Shown: positions 43,659-51,185 of the stretch, piece by piece | Layout of the letters: each line of letters begins with the position of its first letter | How positions within the stretch are numbered: position 1 is the stretch's first letter | Source of the DNA: Chitinimonas koreensis | GTDB taxonomy: Bacteria > Pseudomonadota > Gammaproteobacteria > Burkholderiales > Chitinimonadaceae | Direction: 5' to 3' | Assembly: GCF_014353015.1 (NCBI RefSeq) | Contig: NZ_CP060704.1 | Coordinates: forward strand, 5,481,001-5,545,000 | DNA length: 64,000 nt | Program-made: the position numbers and the translations under genes | Notes under the pieces: model-generated | Told to the model about the DNA's origin: nothing | Database searches by the model: none | Seen by the model: the letters and a program-made list of their open reading frames with translations, nothing else

Positions 43659-44517
43659 AAGGACGGTCGAGGCGCCAGACCAGCTCGAGCTGGCGCAGCT
43701 GGAATTCGGCGCCGAGTGCGCCGAGGAAGGCCACCGCCGGGCTGCCGGCCTCGACGTTGATGAAGCGCAGCGGCTGGTGGCTGGCGGCGCGCAAGGCGCC
43801 GATCAGCGCGCGGCCCAGGCCCTGGCGGCGATAGCAGGGATGGACCGCGAACAGCGGCACCTCGCCGCTGCCCGGGCTGACCATGCCGATGGCGACCGGC
43901 GTGGCGCCGTTCAGCAGACGGATGCGGCGAAAGCGCTGCGGACTGCGCAGCAGCGACTGCGGGCTGTTCTGCCACGACGGCAGCCAGTCGAACCAGTGCA
44001 GGTATTCGTCGGGCCAGCGGTTGTCGTCGCGGCCGGCCGGCAGGATGTCGGCCGGCAATTCGGCGCTCAGCGGCAGGTTGAGCTGCAGGCATTCGAACTC
44101 GCGCACCGGCTCGAAGCCGACCGACTGGTAGCTGCGCCGCGCCGCTTCGTTGCGCTCGATCACCTCGAGCACGCATTGCTCGATGCCGGCTTCGCGCCAG
44201 CGCGGCCGCAGCCAGTCGAACAGGCGGCCGCTGAGGCCCTGGCCGCGCCGGTCGGGCATCACGCCGCTGGCGCAGTCGTAGGCGCTGACCGCGCCGCGCC
44301 ATTCGCCGCGGCCGATCAGGTGGAAACCGACGATGCGCTCGTCCTCGCAGGCCATGGCCGACAGCGCCGGCTCGTAGCCACGCCGGCGCAGCATCGCGCC
44401 GAGGCCGGCGGCGTCGAGCCGCAGCGGCACCAGGTAATCGGCGAAGGCCTCGGCGAAGGCGCCGTGCAGGCATTCGAGCGAGACCTCGGCCAGGCTGGCG
44501 ATGCGCAATTCGTTCAT
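43642..44517 (-). CDS. Tandem GNAT-domain acetyltransferase
   Basis: A 291-residue protein with two GNAT-like halves. The first (1-about 150) has DRRGQGLSGRLFDWLRPRW as acetyl-CoA loop and NEAARRSYQSVGFEPVREFE; the second (about 160-285) has VHPCYRRQGLGRALIGAL and the ending AVAFLGALGAEFQLRQLEL. The substrate is unknown. It starts 78 nt downstream of no promoter-like site but only 4 nt after the monoacylglycerol-lipase-like gene, so they are probably one operon; its end overlaps convergent phrB. Confidence 0.85.
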   Translation of the reverse strand: MNELRIASLAEVSLECLHGAFAEAFADYLVPLRLDAAGLGAMLRRRGYEPALSAMACEDERIVGFHLIGRGEWRGAVSAYDCASGVMPDRRGQGLSGRLFDWLRPRWREAGIEQCVLEVIERNEAARRSYQSVGFEPVREFECLQLNLPLSAELPADILPAGRDDNRWPDEYLHWFDWLPSWQNSPQSLLRSPQRFRRIRLLNGATPVAIGMVSPGSGEVPLFAVHPCYRRQGLGRALIGALRAASHQPLRFINVEAGSPAVAFLGALGAEFQLRQLELVWRLDRPSISQP

Positions 44518-44521
44518 GGTT

Positions 44522-45439
44522 TCACGTGGCACTGCGTTCGAGCCAGCCGGCGAATTCCTGCCAGACCTGGGCGCGATTGGTTTCGTTGAACATCTCGTGG
44601 CGGCCGCGCGGATACAGCGTGACCTCGACCTTGCCCAGCCCGAGCGCGCGGTAGCGTTCGGCCAGCTGGCGGCAGCCGCGGCCGCCCATGCTGACCGGAT
44701 CGTGCGTGCCGGCCAGCAGCCAGATCGGCAGCCCGGCCGGCAGCGTCGCCGCGCCGGCCTCGAGCCGCTCCATCTCGACGATGGCGCCGAACAGGTCCTG
44801 CCACAGCTGCGGCGTGCAGTCGAAACCGCAATCGCGGTCGGCGATGTAGGCATCGACCGTGGCCATGTCGCGGCTGAGCCAGTCGAACGGGGTGCGGGCC
44901 GGGATGAAGCGCAGGTTGAAGGTGCCGAACACCAGCCGCGCCATCAAGGGCGAAGGCGTGGCCATGCCGCGGCGGCGGCCGTCCCAGGCGGCGATCCTGC
45001 GCATCAGGCCGGCCAGCGGCGCCTGGCGGAAACCCGGCGCCGACAGCACCAGTCCATCGACCAGCTGCGGCTGGCGCAGCACCAGGAGGCGCGAGACGAA
45101 GGAACCCATGCTGTGGCCCAGCAGCACCAGCGGCAGCGACGGATCGGCCGCGCGCGCCTGATCGATCAGCGCGGCGAGGTCGTCCATCACGCGCTCGAAG
45201 CCGTCGCGGTCGGCGAAATGGCCGCGCTTGCCGTCCTGCACGCTGCCGCCGTGGCCGCGGTGGTCGAGCGCCCAGACCGTGCAGCCGCGGCCGTTGAGGA
45301 AGCGGGCGAATTCGTCGTAGCGGCCGGCGTGCTCGGCCATGCCGTGGGCGATCACCACGATGCGGCGCGGCGCTTCGGCCGGCCAGTGGTAGCGGGTCAG
45401 CATGGCGCCGTCGGCGGCGCGGAACGAGTCGATCTGCAT
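44522..45439 (-). CDS. Monoacylglycerol lipase-like alpha/beta hydrolase
   Basis: A 305-residue serine hydrolase of the Hydrolase_4 (lysophospholipase/monoacylglycerol lipase) group: VVIAHGMAEHAGRYDEFA (oxyanion HGMAEH), DHRGHGGS, the nucleophile elbow LLGHSMGSFV, the acid in LLAGTHDPVS and the His in YPRGRHEMFNE. It likely cleaves monoglycerides or lysophospholipids in the cytosol. The start at 45439 was chosen because the family begins shortly before the first strand; a longer upstream frame is not family-like and would overlap the divergent gene. Confidence 0.88.
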   Translation of the reverse strand: MQIDSFRAADGAMLTRYHWPAEAPRRIVVIAHGMAEHAGRYDEFARFLNGRGCTVWALDHRGHGGSVQDGKRGHFADRDGFERVMDDLAALIDQARAADPSLPLVLLGHSMGSFVSRLLVLRQPQLVDGLVLSAPGFRQAPLAGLMRRIAAWDGRRRGMATPSPLMARLVFGTFNLRFIPARTPFDWLSRDMATVDAYIADRDCGFDCTPQLWQDLFGAIVEMERLEAGAATLPAGLPIWLLAGTHDPVSMGGRGCRQLAERYRALGLGKVEVTLYPRGRHEMFNETNRAQVWQEFAGWLERSAT

Positions 45440-45526
45440 GACGGTGGGGGCTGCCTTAGAATGGAACGGGTCTGCGGACTTGCCGGCGCGGCCGGCGGCA
45501 GATCGTCGTACAGGGGAGGATAAACC

Positions 45527-46524
45527 ATGAGCTGGTGGCTCGTCGTGGGCGTCTTGGGCGCCGTGTTGCTGACCGTGGGCATCGGCGGCAGGCGTTGGGC
45601 GCAGGCCACGCTCAAGCTTCTGCGCCGGCACGCCGGCTATGTGCGCCACAGCATCGGCGTCGACGGCTTCGAGCTGGTCTACCAGGAGAGCGGCCGCCGC
45701 GACGCCCCGCCGCTGCTGCTCTTGCACGGCTTCGGCGGCGACAGCGACAACTGGGTCCGGCTGGTGCCGCTGCTGCGGCGGGACTTCCGCATCCTGGTGC
45801 CCGACCTGCCGGGCTTCGGCGAGACCGGCTTCCTGCCGGGCAAGTCGTATTCGCTCGAAGCCCAGGTCGCCCGCCTCAAGGATTTCGTCGAGATGCTGCA
45901 CCTGGACCGTTTCCACGTGGTCGGCAACTCGATGGGGGCTACCTCGCCGCCGCCTTCGCCGCGACCTATCCGGAACGGATCGCCACGCTCGGCCTGTTCA
46001 ATGCGGCCGGCGTCGACATGACCACCCGCAGCCCGTTCTACGACGCCGCGCTGGACGGCCGCAACCTGCTGCTGGTGCGCTCGCCGGCCGATTTCCACGG
46101 CGTGCTCGAGCTGGTCTACCACAAGCGGCCCTGGATGCCCGGCTATCTGCGGCGCTTCATGGCGGCCCACCGCATCCTGGTGTCCGACGACCAGGACGCG
46201 ATCTTCCAGGAGATCTTCGGCGAACGCGTCTGGCTCGACGAGCACATGGCGCAGATCAAGGCGCCGACGCTGATCCTGTGGGGCGACGACGACCGCGTGC
46301 TCGACATCTCCTCGGTACAGCTGTTCAAGGCCGGCATCCCGCATGCCCAGGTCGCCATCCTGCCAGCGTGCGGCCACGTGCCGATGCTGGAGAAACCGGC
46401 GGAGACGGCGCGCGTCTACCGCGCCTTCCTGGCCGGCGTCGCCGACGGCAGCGTGCCGGCCGCGGCCGCGCCCGGCCCGGCGACCAAGGCGCCGGCAACG
46501 TCGAGCCACGACGTGCCGGCCTGA
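45527..46524 (+). CDS. Membrane-anchored alpha/beta hydrolase, interrupted by a single-base frameshift
   Basis: An N-terminal membrane helix (about 1-20, MSWWLVVGVLGAVLLTV) leads to an alpha/beta hydrolase: LLLLHGFGGDSDNWVR, VPDLPGFGET, the nucleophile elbow VVGNSMGG, acid in LILWGDDDRVLD and His in ACGHVPMLE. The frame breaks just after the elbow in a G run at 45934-45938; one more G joins GNSMGG to YLAAAFAATYPER and gives a 332-residue protein. An Ala/Pro-rich tail follows. Esterase or haloperoxidase-like activity is likely but the substrate is unknown. A bidirectional terminator follows. Confidence 0.87.
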
Positions 46525-46544
46525 ACCGCCGGGCGCGGGACGAG

Positions 46545-46575
46545 AAAAAGGCGGACCGCCATGGTCCGCCTTTTT
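46545..46575. terminator. Bidirectional intrinsic terminator
   Basis: AAAAAGGCGGACC, loop GCCAT, GGTCCGCCTTTTT: a perfect 13-bp stem with tracts on both sides, between the convergent hydrolase and response-regulator genes. Confidence 0.9.
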
Positions 46576-46588
46576 ACCGCCGATCGAC

Positions 46589-47353
46589 CTACGCTGCTTC
46601 GCCGCGCCGGAAATCGCGCACCACGTGGGCCTGCCGGCGGCTGACCGGCAGCTTCTCGGGACATCCCTCGATCACCGCCAGCCAATGGCCGTCGCCCTCG
46701 TCCTGGCCGCGCTCGAAGCCGAGCAGCTTGTCGCGCGCCACCAGGCAGTTGCGGTGGATGCGCAGGAAGCGTTCGCCGAACTCGACCTCGAGCTGGGTCA
46801 GCGATTCCTCGAGCAGGAACTCGGCCTCGCGCGTGCGCAGCGTCACGTACTTGAGCTCGGCCTTGAGGTAGAGCACGGTCTCGACCGGCACCAGCCGCAC
46901 CCGGCCGCGCTCGGCCACGCTGAAGTAGCGGCGCGCCTGCGACGACAGCGCGCCGAGCGTGTCCTGGCCCGGATGCACCAGCTGGCGCGCGCGCAGCAGC
47001 GCCGCTTCCAGCCGCTCCTGCCGGATCGGCTTGAGCAGGTAGTCGAGCGCGTGCACCTCGAAGGCCTGCACCGCGAACTCGTCGAAGGCGGTGCAGAAGA
47101 TCACCGCCGGCCGATGGTGCAGGCGGCCCAGGTGGCGGGCCAGTTCGAGCCCGTTCATGCCGGGCATGTTGATGTCGGTCAGCACCAGGTCGGCCGGGTG
47201 CTGCACCAGCTTCTCGATGGCCTCGGGCCCGGTCTGGGCGGTGCCGACCAGCTCGTGCGGCACGGTGGCGCGGCAGTCGTTCAACAGGTCTTGCAGCCGG
47301 TTCAATGCCGGCGGTTCGTCATCGACCAGAAATACTCTGAGCGTGGCGGGCAT
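46589..47353 (-). CDS. LytTR-type response regulator (AlgR-like)
   Basis: A 254-residue two-component regulator. The receiver domain has VFLVDDEPPAL, the phosphorylated Asp in LVLTDINMPGMNG and the Lys in DYLLKPI. The C-terminal LytTR DNA-binding domain (about 145-245) has VETVLYLKAELKYVTLRT, LTQLEVEFGERFLRIHRN and RRQAHVVRDF. Its start overlaps the kinase gene by 35 nt. AlgZ/AlgR-type pairs control surface polysaccharide, pili or virulence in relatives; targets here are unknown. Confidence 0.9.
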   Translation of the reverse strand: MPATLRVFLVDDEPPALNRLQDLLNDCRATVPHELVGTAQTGPEAIEKLVQHPADLVLTDINMPGMNGLELARHLGRLHHRPAVIFCTAFDEFAVQAFEVHALDYLLKPIRQERLEAALLRARQLVHPGQDTLGALSSQARRYFSVAERGRVRLVPVETVLYLKAELKYVTLRTREAEFLLEESLTQLEVEFGERFLRIHRNCLVARDKLLGFERGQDEGDGHWLAVIEGCPEKLPVSRRQAHVVRDFRRGEAA

Positions 47354-48383
47354 GGCGGACGTCTCTCCCCGTCGTGTAGGGCAGCGTGATATGGACTTGA
47401 TAATAGTCGCTACCGACCGTGGTTTTCAGGCTGGCCTCCGCGTCGAAATGCAGCATCAGGCGCTCGCGGATATTGCCCATGGCCATCTTGTTGCCGGCGT
47501 GGTGCCGCCCGCCCTCCCGGTAGTAGGGGTTGCGGATGTCGACGTGCACCTCGTCGCGCGCCCGGTAGATGTTGATGGTGATCACGCCGGGACTGATCGA
47601 TGGCTCGATCCCATGATAGACGGCGTTTTCGAGAAGCGGCTGGAGCGTGAGCGGCGGAATCAGCGCGTCGTGCGGCATTTTCTCGGTATGCCACTCGACC
47701 CGCAGCCGTTCGCCGAGCCGCAGCGCCTCGATGCCGAGGTACTGGCCGGCCAGTTCCACCTCGCGGCCGAGCGGGCTCAATTCGAGGTTTTCGGCCATGA
47801 AGACGCGGAACAGGTCGGCCAGGTCCTCGAGTGCGCGCTCGGCCTTGCGCGGCTCGCCGCGGATCAGGCTGAGCACCGCGTTGAGGCTGTTGAACAGGAA
47901 ATGCGGCCGGATGCGCGCCTGCAGGGCCTGCAGCCGCGCGATGGTGAGCAGCGGCGACAGCGCCCGGCTGCGCAGCCGGAAATAGCCGAGCAGCCCGGCC
48001 GCCAGCACTGCCGCGAAACCGGCTGCGCGCCAGGCCTGGCCGGGCTCGGCCGGGTAGAACGGCGACAGCATCGCACGCACCGCCAGCGCGCCGAGCGCGG
48101 CCAGCACCACGCAGGCCAGCGTGCCCTGCCGATAGGGCAGGCGCCGCAGGGGATCGCGCAGCAGCGCCAGCGCGGCCATCACCAGCAGCAGCGCCGGTTC
48201 GAGCAGCGCCGCGTCCTCGACGAAGCGCGCCAGCGCCGCGTCGAACTTCGGCACCGCCGCCAGCGCGATCAGCAGCGCCACCAGGTTGGCCGTCAGCAGC
48301 ACGCGCAGCAGCACGCCCAGGTTGCGGGTATCGGGCAGTTGATCGGCGATGGCGGGCGGCAGCGGAGCGGTCATGGCGGCCAT
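47319..48383 (-). CDS. LytS/AlgZ-type sensor histidine kinase
   Basis: A protein of about 354 residues with four hydrophobic segments in the N-terminal 140 residues, then a His_kinase domain (RIRPHFLFNSLNAVLSLIRG, phosphorylatable His) and a HATPase with LQPLLENAVYHGIEP. The end overlaps the regulator start by 35 nt, so both are co-translated. The start is uncertain: ATGs at 48383 and 48374 are possible and neither has a strong ribosome site. A TATAAT-like sequence lies right at the start. Confidence 0.86.
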   Translation of the reverse strand: MAAMTAPLPPAIADQLPDTRNLGVLLRVLLTANLVALLIALAAVPKFDAALARFVEDAALLEPALLLVMAALALLRDPLRRLPYRQGTLACVVLAALGALAVRAMLSPFYPAEPGQAWRAAGFAAVLAAGLLGYFRLRSRALSPLLTIARLQALQARIRPHFLFNSLNAVLSLIRGEPRKAERALEDLADLFRVFMAENLELSPLGREVELAGQYLGIEALRLGERLRVEWHTEKMPHDALIPPLTLQPLLENAVYHGIEPSISPGVITINIYRARDEVHVDIRNPYYREGGRHHAGNKMAMGNIRERLMLHFDAEASLKTTVGSDYYQVHITLPYTTGRDVRHARHAQSISGR

Positions 48384-48598
48384 TATAGGGAGCGCCCCGA
48401 TCGCGATGACAACCGCATGTTGCGCGCAACAGACAGCCTCGCCGGTGGCCGGGAGCCGCACAGCCAGGCGATGCCGGCGCAGCAGGGCGGACTGGGCGGC
48501 TGGCCGGCGGCAAGGGCGTGTCCCTTGCCCGCAACGGATCGCGGTGATCTACGATCAATGCGTGATAACGATATCAATCGAATGAACGGGGGGAGGCG

Positions 48599-50089
48599 AT
48601 GTCGCTGGCCGTCCTGCACAGCCGCGCGCTCAACGGCGTGACGGCGCCCCAGGTGGTGGTCGAGGCCCACCTGGCCAACGGTTTGCCGGGCTTCACCGTG
48701 GTCGGCCTGCCCGACGCCGAGGTCAAGGAGGCGCGCGACCGCGTACGCGCCGCGATCCAGACCGCGCGCTTCGAATTCCCGGCCCGCCGCATCACCGTCA
48801 ACCTGGCGCCGGCCGACCTGCCCAAGGATTCCGGCCGTTTCGACCTGCCGATCGCGCTCGGCATCCTGGCCGCCGCCGGCCAGATTCCGGCCGAGGCGCT
48901 GCAGCACTATGAATTCGCCGGCGAACTGGCGCTGACCGGCGAACTGCGGCCGGTGCGCGGCGCGCTGGCGATGTCGCTGGCCGCCAGCCGCGCCGGCCGC
49001 GGCTTCATCCTGCCGCAGGCCAGCGCGGCCGAAGCGGCGCTGATCGCCGACAGCCGCGTGCACGGCGCCGAAAGCCTGTCCGCGGTGTGCGCCCACCTGG
49101 CCGGCCATGTTTCGCTGCCGCGCAGCCTGCCGCAGCCGCTGCGCTGCGCCGACGACCATCCCGACCTGGCCGACGTGAAGGGCCAGCAGCCGGCCAAGCG
49201 CGCCCTCGAGATCGCCGCGGCCGGCGGCCACTCGCTGCTGATGGTCGGCCCGCCCGGCACCGGTAAATCGATGCTGGCGGCCCGCCTGCCGGGCCTCTTG
49301 CCGGCCATGGGCCAGGAGCAGGCGCTCGAAGCGGCGGCGCTGCAGTCGCTCGGTTCGCAGGGCTTCGACGCGGCGCGCTTCGGCCGCCGCAGCTTCCGCC
49401 AGCCGCATCACACCGCTTCGGCGGTGGCGCTGGTCGGCGGCGGTCCCGATCCGCGCCCCGGCGAGATCAGCCTGGCTCACCACGGCGTGCTGTTCCTCGA
49501 CGAATTGCCCGAGTTCGACCGCAAGGTGCTCGAAGTGCTGCGCGAGCCGCTGGAGAACCGCCGCATCGTCATCTCGCGTGCCGCGCGGCAGGCCGAATTC
49601 CCGGCCGCCTTCCTGCTGGTGGCGGCGATGAACCCCTGCCCCTGCGGCTACCGCGGCCACCCGAGCGGCCGTTGCCGCTGCACGCCGGACCAGGTGGCGC
49701 GCTACGTCGGCAAGCTGTCCGGCCCGCTGCTCGACCGCATCGACCTGATCATCGAGGTGCCGGCGGTCGGCCCGGCCGAGCTGGCGGCGCCGGCAGCCGG
49801 CGAACCCAGCGCCAGGGTACGCGCCCGCGTCGACGCCGCGCGTGCGCGCCAGCTGGCCCGCCAGGGCAAGGACAACGCCCGGCTCGGCAGCCGCGAGCTC
49901 GACGCGCTGGCCGTGCTGGAGCCGGCCGGCCGGGCCTTGCTGGACCAGGCGATGCAACGGCTCGACCTGTCGGCCCGCGCCTATCACCGCATCCTGCGCG
50001 TGGCGCGCACCATCGCCGACCTGGCCGGCCAGGACGGCATCGGCGCAGCCCAGCTGGCCGAGGCGATCCAGTACCGCCGCACGCTCTAG
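48599..50089 (+). CDS. comM: YifB/ComM family Mg-chelatase-like AAA ATPase
   Basis: A 496-residue protein. ComM is a helicase that promotes branch migration during natural transformation. Domains: N-terminal ChlI-like Lon-type fold (LAVLHSRALNGV, NLAPADLPKDSGRFDLPIAL), the AAA module with Walker A GPPGTGKSMLA near residue 220, Walker B VLFLDELPEF, and the C-terminal Mg-chelatase domain with CPCGYRGHPSGRCRCTP and YHRILRVARTIADL. It is divergent from the AlgZ-like kinase gene (215-nt gap, where both promoters should lie). Suggests competence is possible in this organism. Confidence 0.93.
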   Translation: MSLAVLHSRALNGVTAPQVVVEAHLANGLPGFTVVGLPDAEVKEARDRVRAAIQTARFEFPARRITVNLAPADLPKDSGRFDLPIALGILAAAGQIPAEALQHYEFAGELALTGELRPVRGALAMSLAASRAGRGFILPQASAAEAALIADSRVHGAESLSAVCAHLAGHVSLPRSLPQPLRCADDHPDLADVKGQQPAKRALEIAAAGGHSLLMVGPPGTGKSMLAARLPGLLPAMGQEQALEAAALQSLGSQGFDAARFGRRSFRQPHHTASAVALVGGGPDPRPGEISLAHHGVLFLDELPEFDRKVLEVLREPLENRRIVISRAARQAEFPAAFLLVAAMNPCPCGYRGHPSGRCRCTPDQVARYVGKLSGPLLDRIDLIIEVPAVGPAELAAPAAGEPSARVRARVDAARARQLARQGKDNARLGSRELDALAVLEPAGRALLDQAMQRLDLSARAYHRILRVARTIADLAGQDGIGAAQLAEAIQYRRTL

Positions 50090-50102
50090 CCGCGGCGGAA
50101 AC

Positions 50103-50126
50103 GACGATGCCCCGGCTGGCCGGGGC
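50103..50126. terminator. Terminator-like hairpin without T run
   Basis: GATGCCCCGG, loop CTGG, CCGGGGCATC between convergent comM and the outer-membrane protein gene. The stem is perfect but the flanking A/T tracts are poor, so it may act only as an RNA end-stabiliser. Confidence 0.5.
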
Positions 50127-50164
50127 ATCGGTCCGAACTCGGCCGGCGGACTGGCCGGGCGGGA

Positions 50165-50758
50165 TCAGAACAGCAGCGAAGCGTTCACGCCGACATGGTT
50201 GCCGTCGAACTCGGCGCCGTTCTCGGCCTCGTAGCGCTCGGCCACGTAGCGCAGCGTCAGCAGCAGCGAGTCCTGCACCGAGTAGCCCAGTTCGGCCACC
50301 GCGCCCGGCTTGCCGTCCATCTTGTACTCGACCTTGTTGCCGTCGATGTTGAAGCGCAGCTTGCCGCCGGTGCTGTAGCGCAACCCGCCGCCGGCGAAGA
50401 AGGCGTCGGCGAAGTGGTAGTGCGCGAGCAGCTCGATCGGATAGCGGTTGAACTCGATGCGGCCGTTCTCGCCCTGGGCCCAGTCGGAGTGGTAGTTGGC
50501 GGTCAACTGGGCCGACCAGCGCGACTCGGGCTTGCGCCAGCGCAGGCCGAAGCCGACCAGCGCCAGGTCGCCGGCCTGGATGTTGGCGTGGCTGCCGTCG
50601 GTGTACTGGGCCGTGGTCAGCTTGTCGCCGCCCTTCGAGACGCCGGCGGTCATCATGAAGCGCAGGCCGGGATGCGGTACGCCCGACGACTCGGCGTAGG
50701 CGGCCGGCACGGCCAGCAGCAGCGCGGTCGCGGCCAGCAGCGAGATGTTGCAGGACAT
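50165..50758 (-). CDS. Small outer-membrane beta-barrel protein
   Basis: A 197-residue exported protein: signal peptide ending AAYA, then strands with alternating aromatic residues (GDLALVGFGLRWRK, WSAQLTANYHSDWA, PIELLAHYHFADAFF, SLLLTLRYVAERYEAE) and the outer-membrane C-terminal signature NASLLF. Probably an 8-strand barrel of the OmpW/OmpX-like size class. Function unknown. It ends with Phe as BAM substrates do. Confidence 0.8.
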   Translation of the reverse strand: MSCNISLLAATALLLAVPAAYAESSGVPHPGLRFMMTAGVSKGGDKLTTAQYTDGSHANIQAGDLALVGFGLRWRKPESRWSAQLTANYHSDWAQGENGRIEFNRYPIELLAHYHFADAFFAGGGLRYSTGGKLRFNIDGNKVEYKMDGKPGAVAELGYSVQDSLLLTLRYVAERYEAENGAEFDGNHVGVNASLLF

Positions 50759-50832
50759 GTTTTTCCCTCCCAGGAATTTTCGTATCGCCGCCCCCTGCGG
50801 CGAAGCCGCATTCTAGAGCGAATGGCGCCGGC

Positions 50833-50862
50833 TTGGCTTGCAGCGCGCGAAGGCGTTAGAAT
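50833..50862 (+). promoter_or_regulatory. Probable promoter of tRNA-Gly
   Basis: TTGGCT, 18 nt, TAGAAT, ending 12 nt before the mature tRNA 5' end. Fair match to sigma70 for a stable-RNA gene; the -35 is weak. Confidence 0.45.
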
Positions 50863-50874
50863 CTGCGGCCTCGA

Positions 50875-50948
50875 GCGGGCGTCGTATAATGGCAATACCC
50901 TAGCTTCCCAAGCTAGAGCCGTGGGTTCGATTCCCATCGCCCGCTCCA
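50875..50948 (+). tRNA. tRNA-Gly (anticodon CCC)
   Basis: A 74-nt cloverleaf with encoded CCA. The acceptor stem is GCGGGCG/CGCCCGC with discriminator T, the anticodon arm CTAGC TTCCCAA GCTAG gives anticodon CCC, and the T arm is GTGGG TTCGATT CCCAT. It is the insertion site of the ICE: an integrase reading away from it starts 237 nt downstream, the classic arrangement for ICEclc-type elements. Confidence 0.95.
50929..50948 (+). other. Probable attL core in the tRNA-Gly 3' end
   Basis: ICEs of this type recombine within the last about 18 nt of tRNA-Gly, here GATTCCCATCGCCCGCTCCA. The second copy (attR) should lie at the far end of the element, beyond the window, so the exact border is inferred only. 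Confidence 0.6.
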
Positions 50949-51185
50949 CTGCAGCAATCCAAGGAATTCCACTGACGTCCAACAAGCGCTGCAAGTCACT
51001 GGTGTAAAGCAACTTTTCAGCGACTGCATGTTCCAGGGACGTCCACCGGAATCCACCGAAAGCCAGGACTTTTATGTCCATAAATGTGTCCATTTTTACG
51101 GGCACGGCGGCTTCCGGATTGTTGATAGAGGTGCACGGTCGATGAGGTAAGCATCCGGTTCCTGACTCTCAATCAGGAGCTTGAG

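Noticed and set aside
50103..50126. Confident intrinsic terminator
   Set aside because: The stem is perfect but not followed by a T tract on either strand; kept with reduced confidence.
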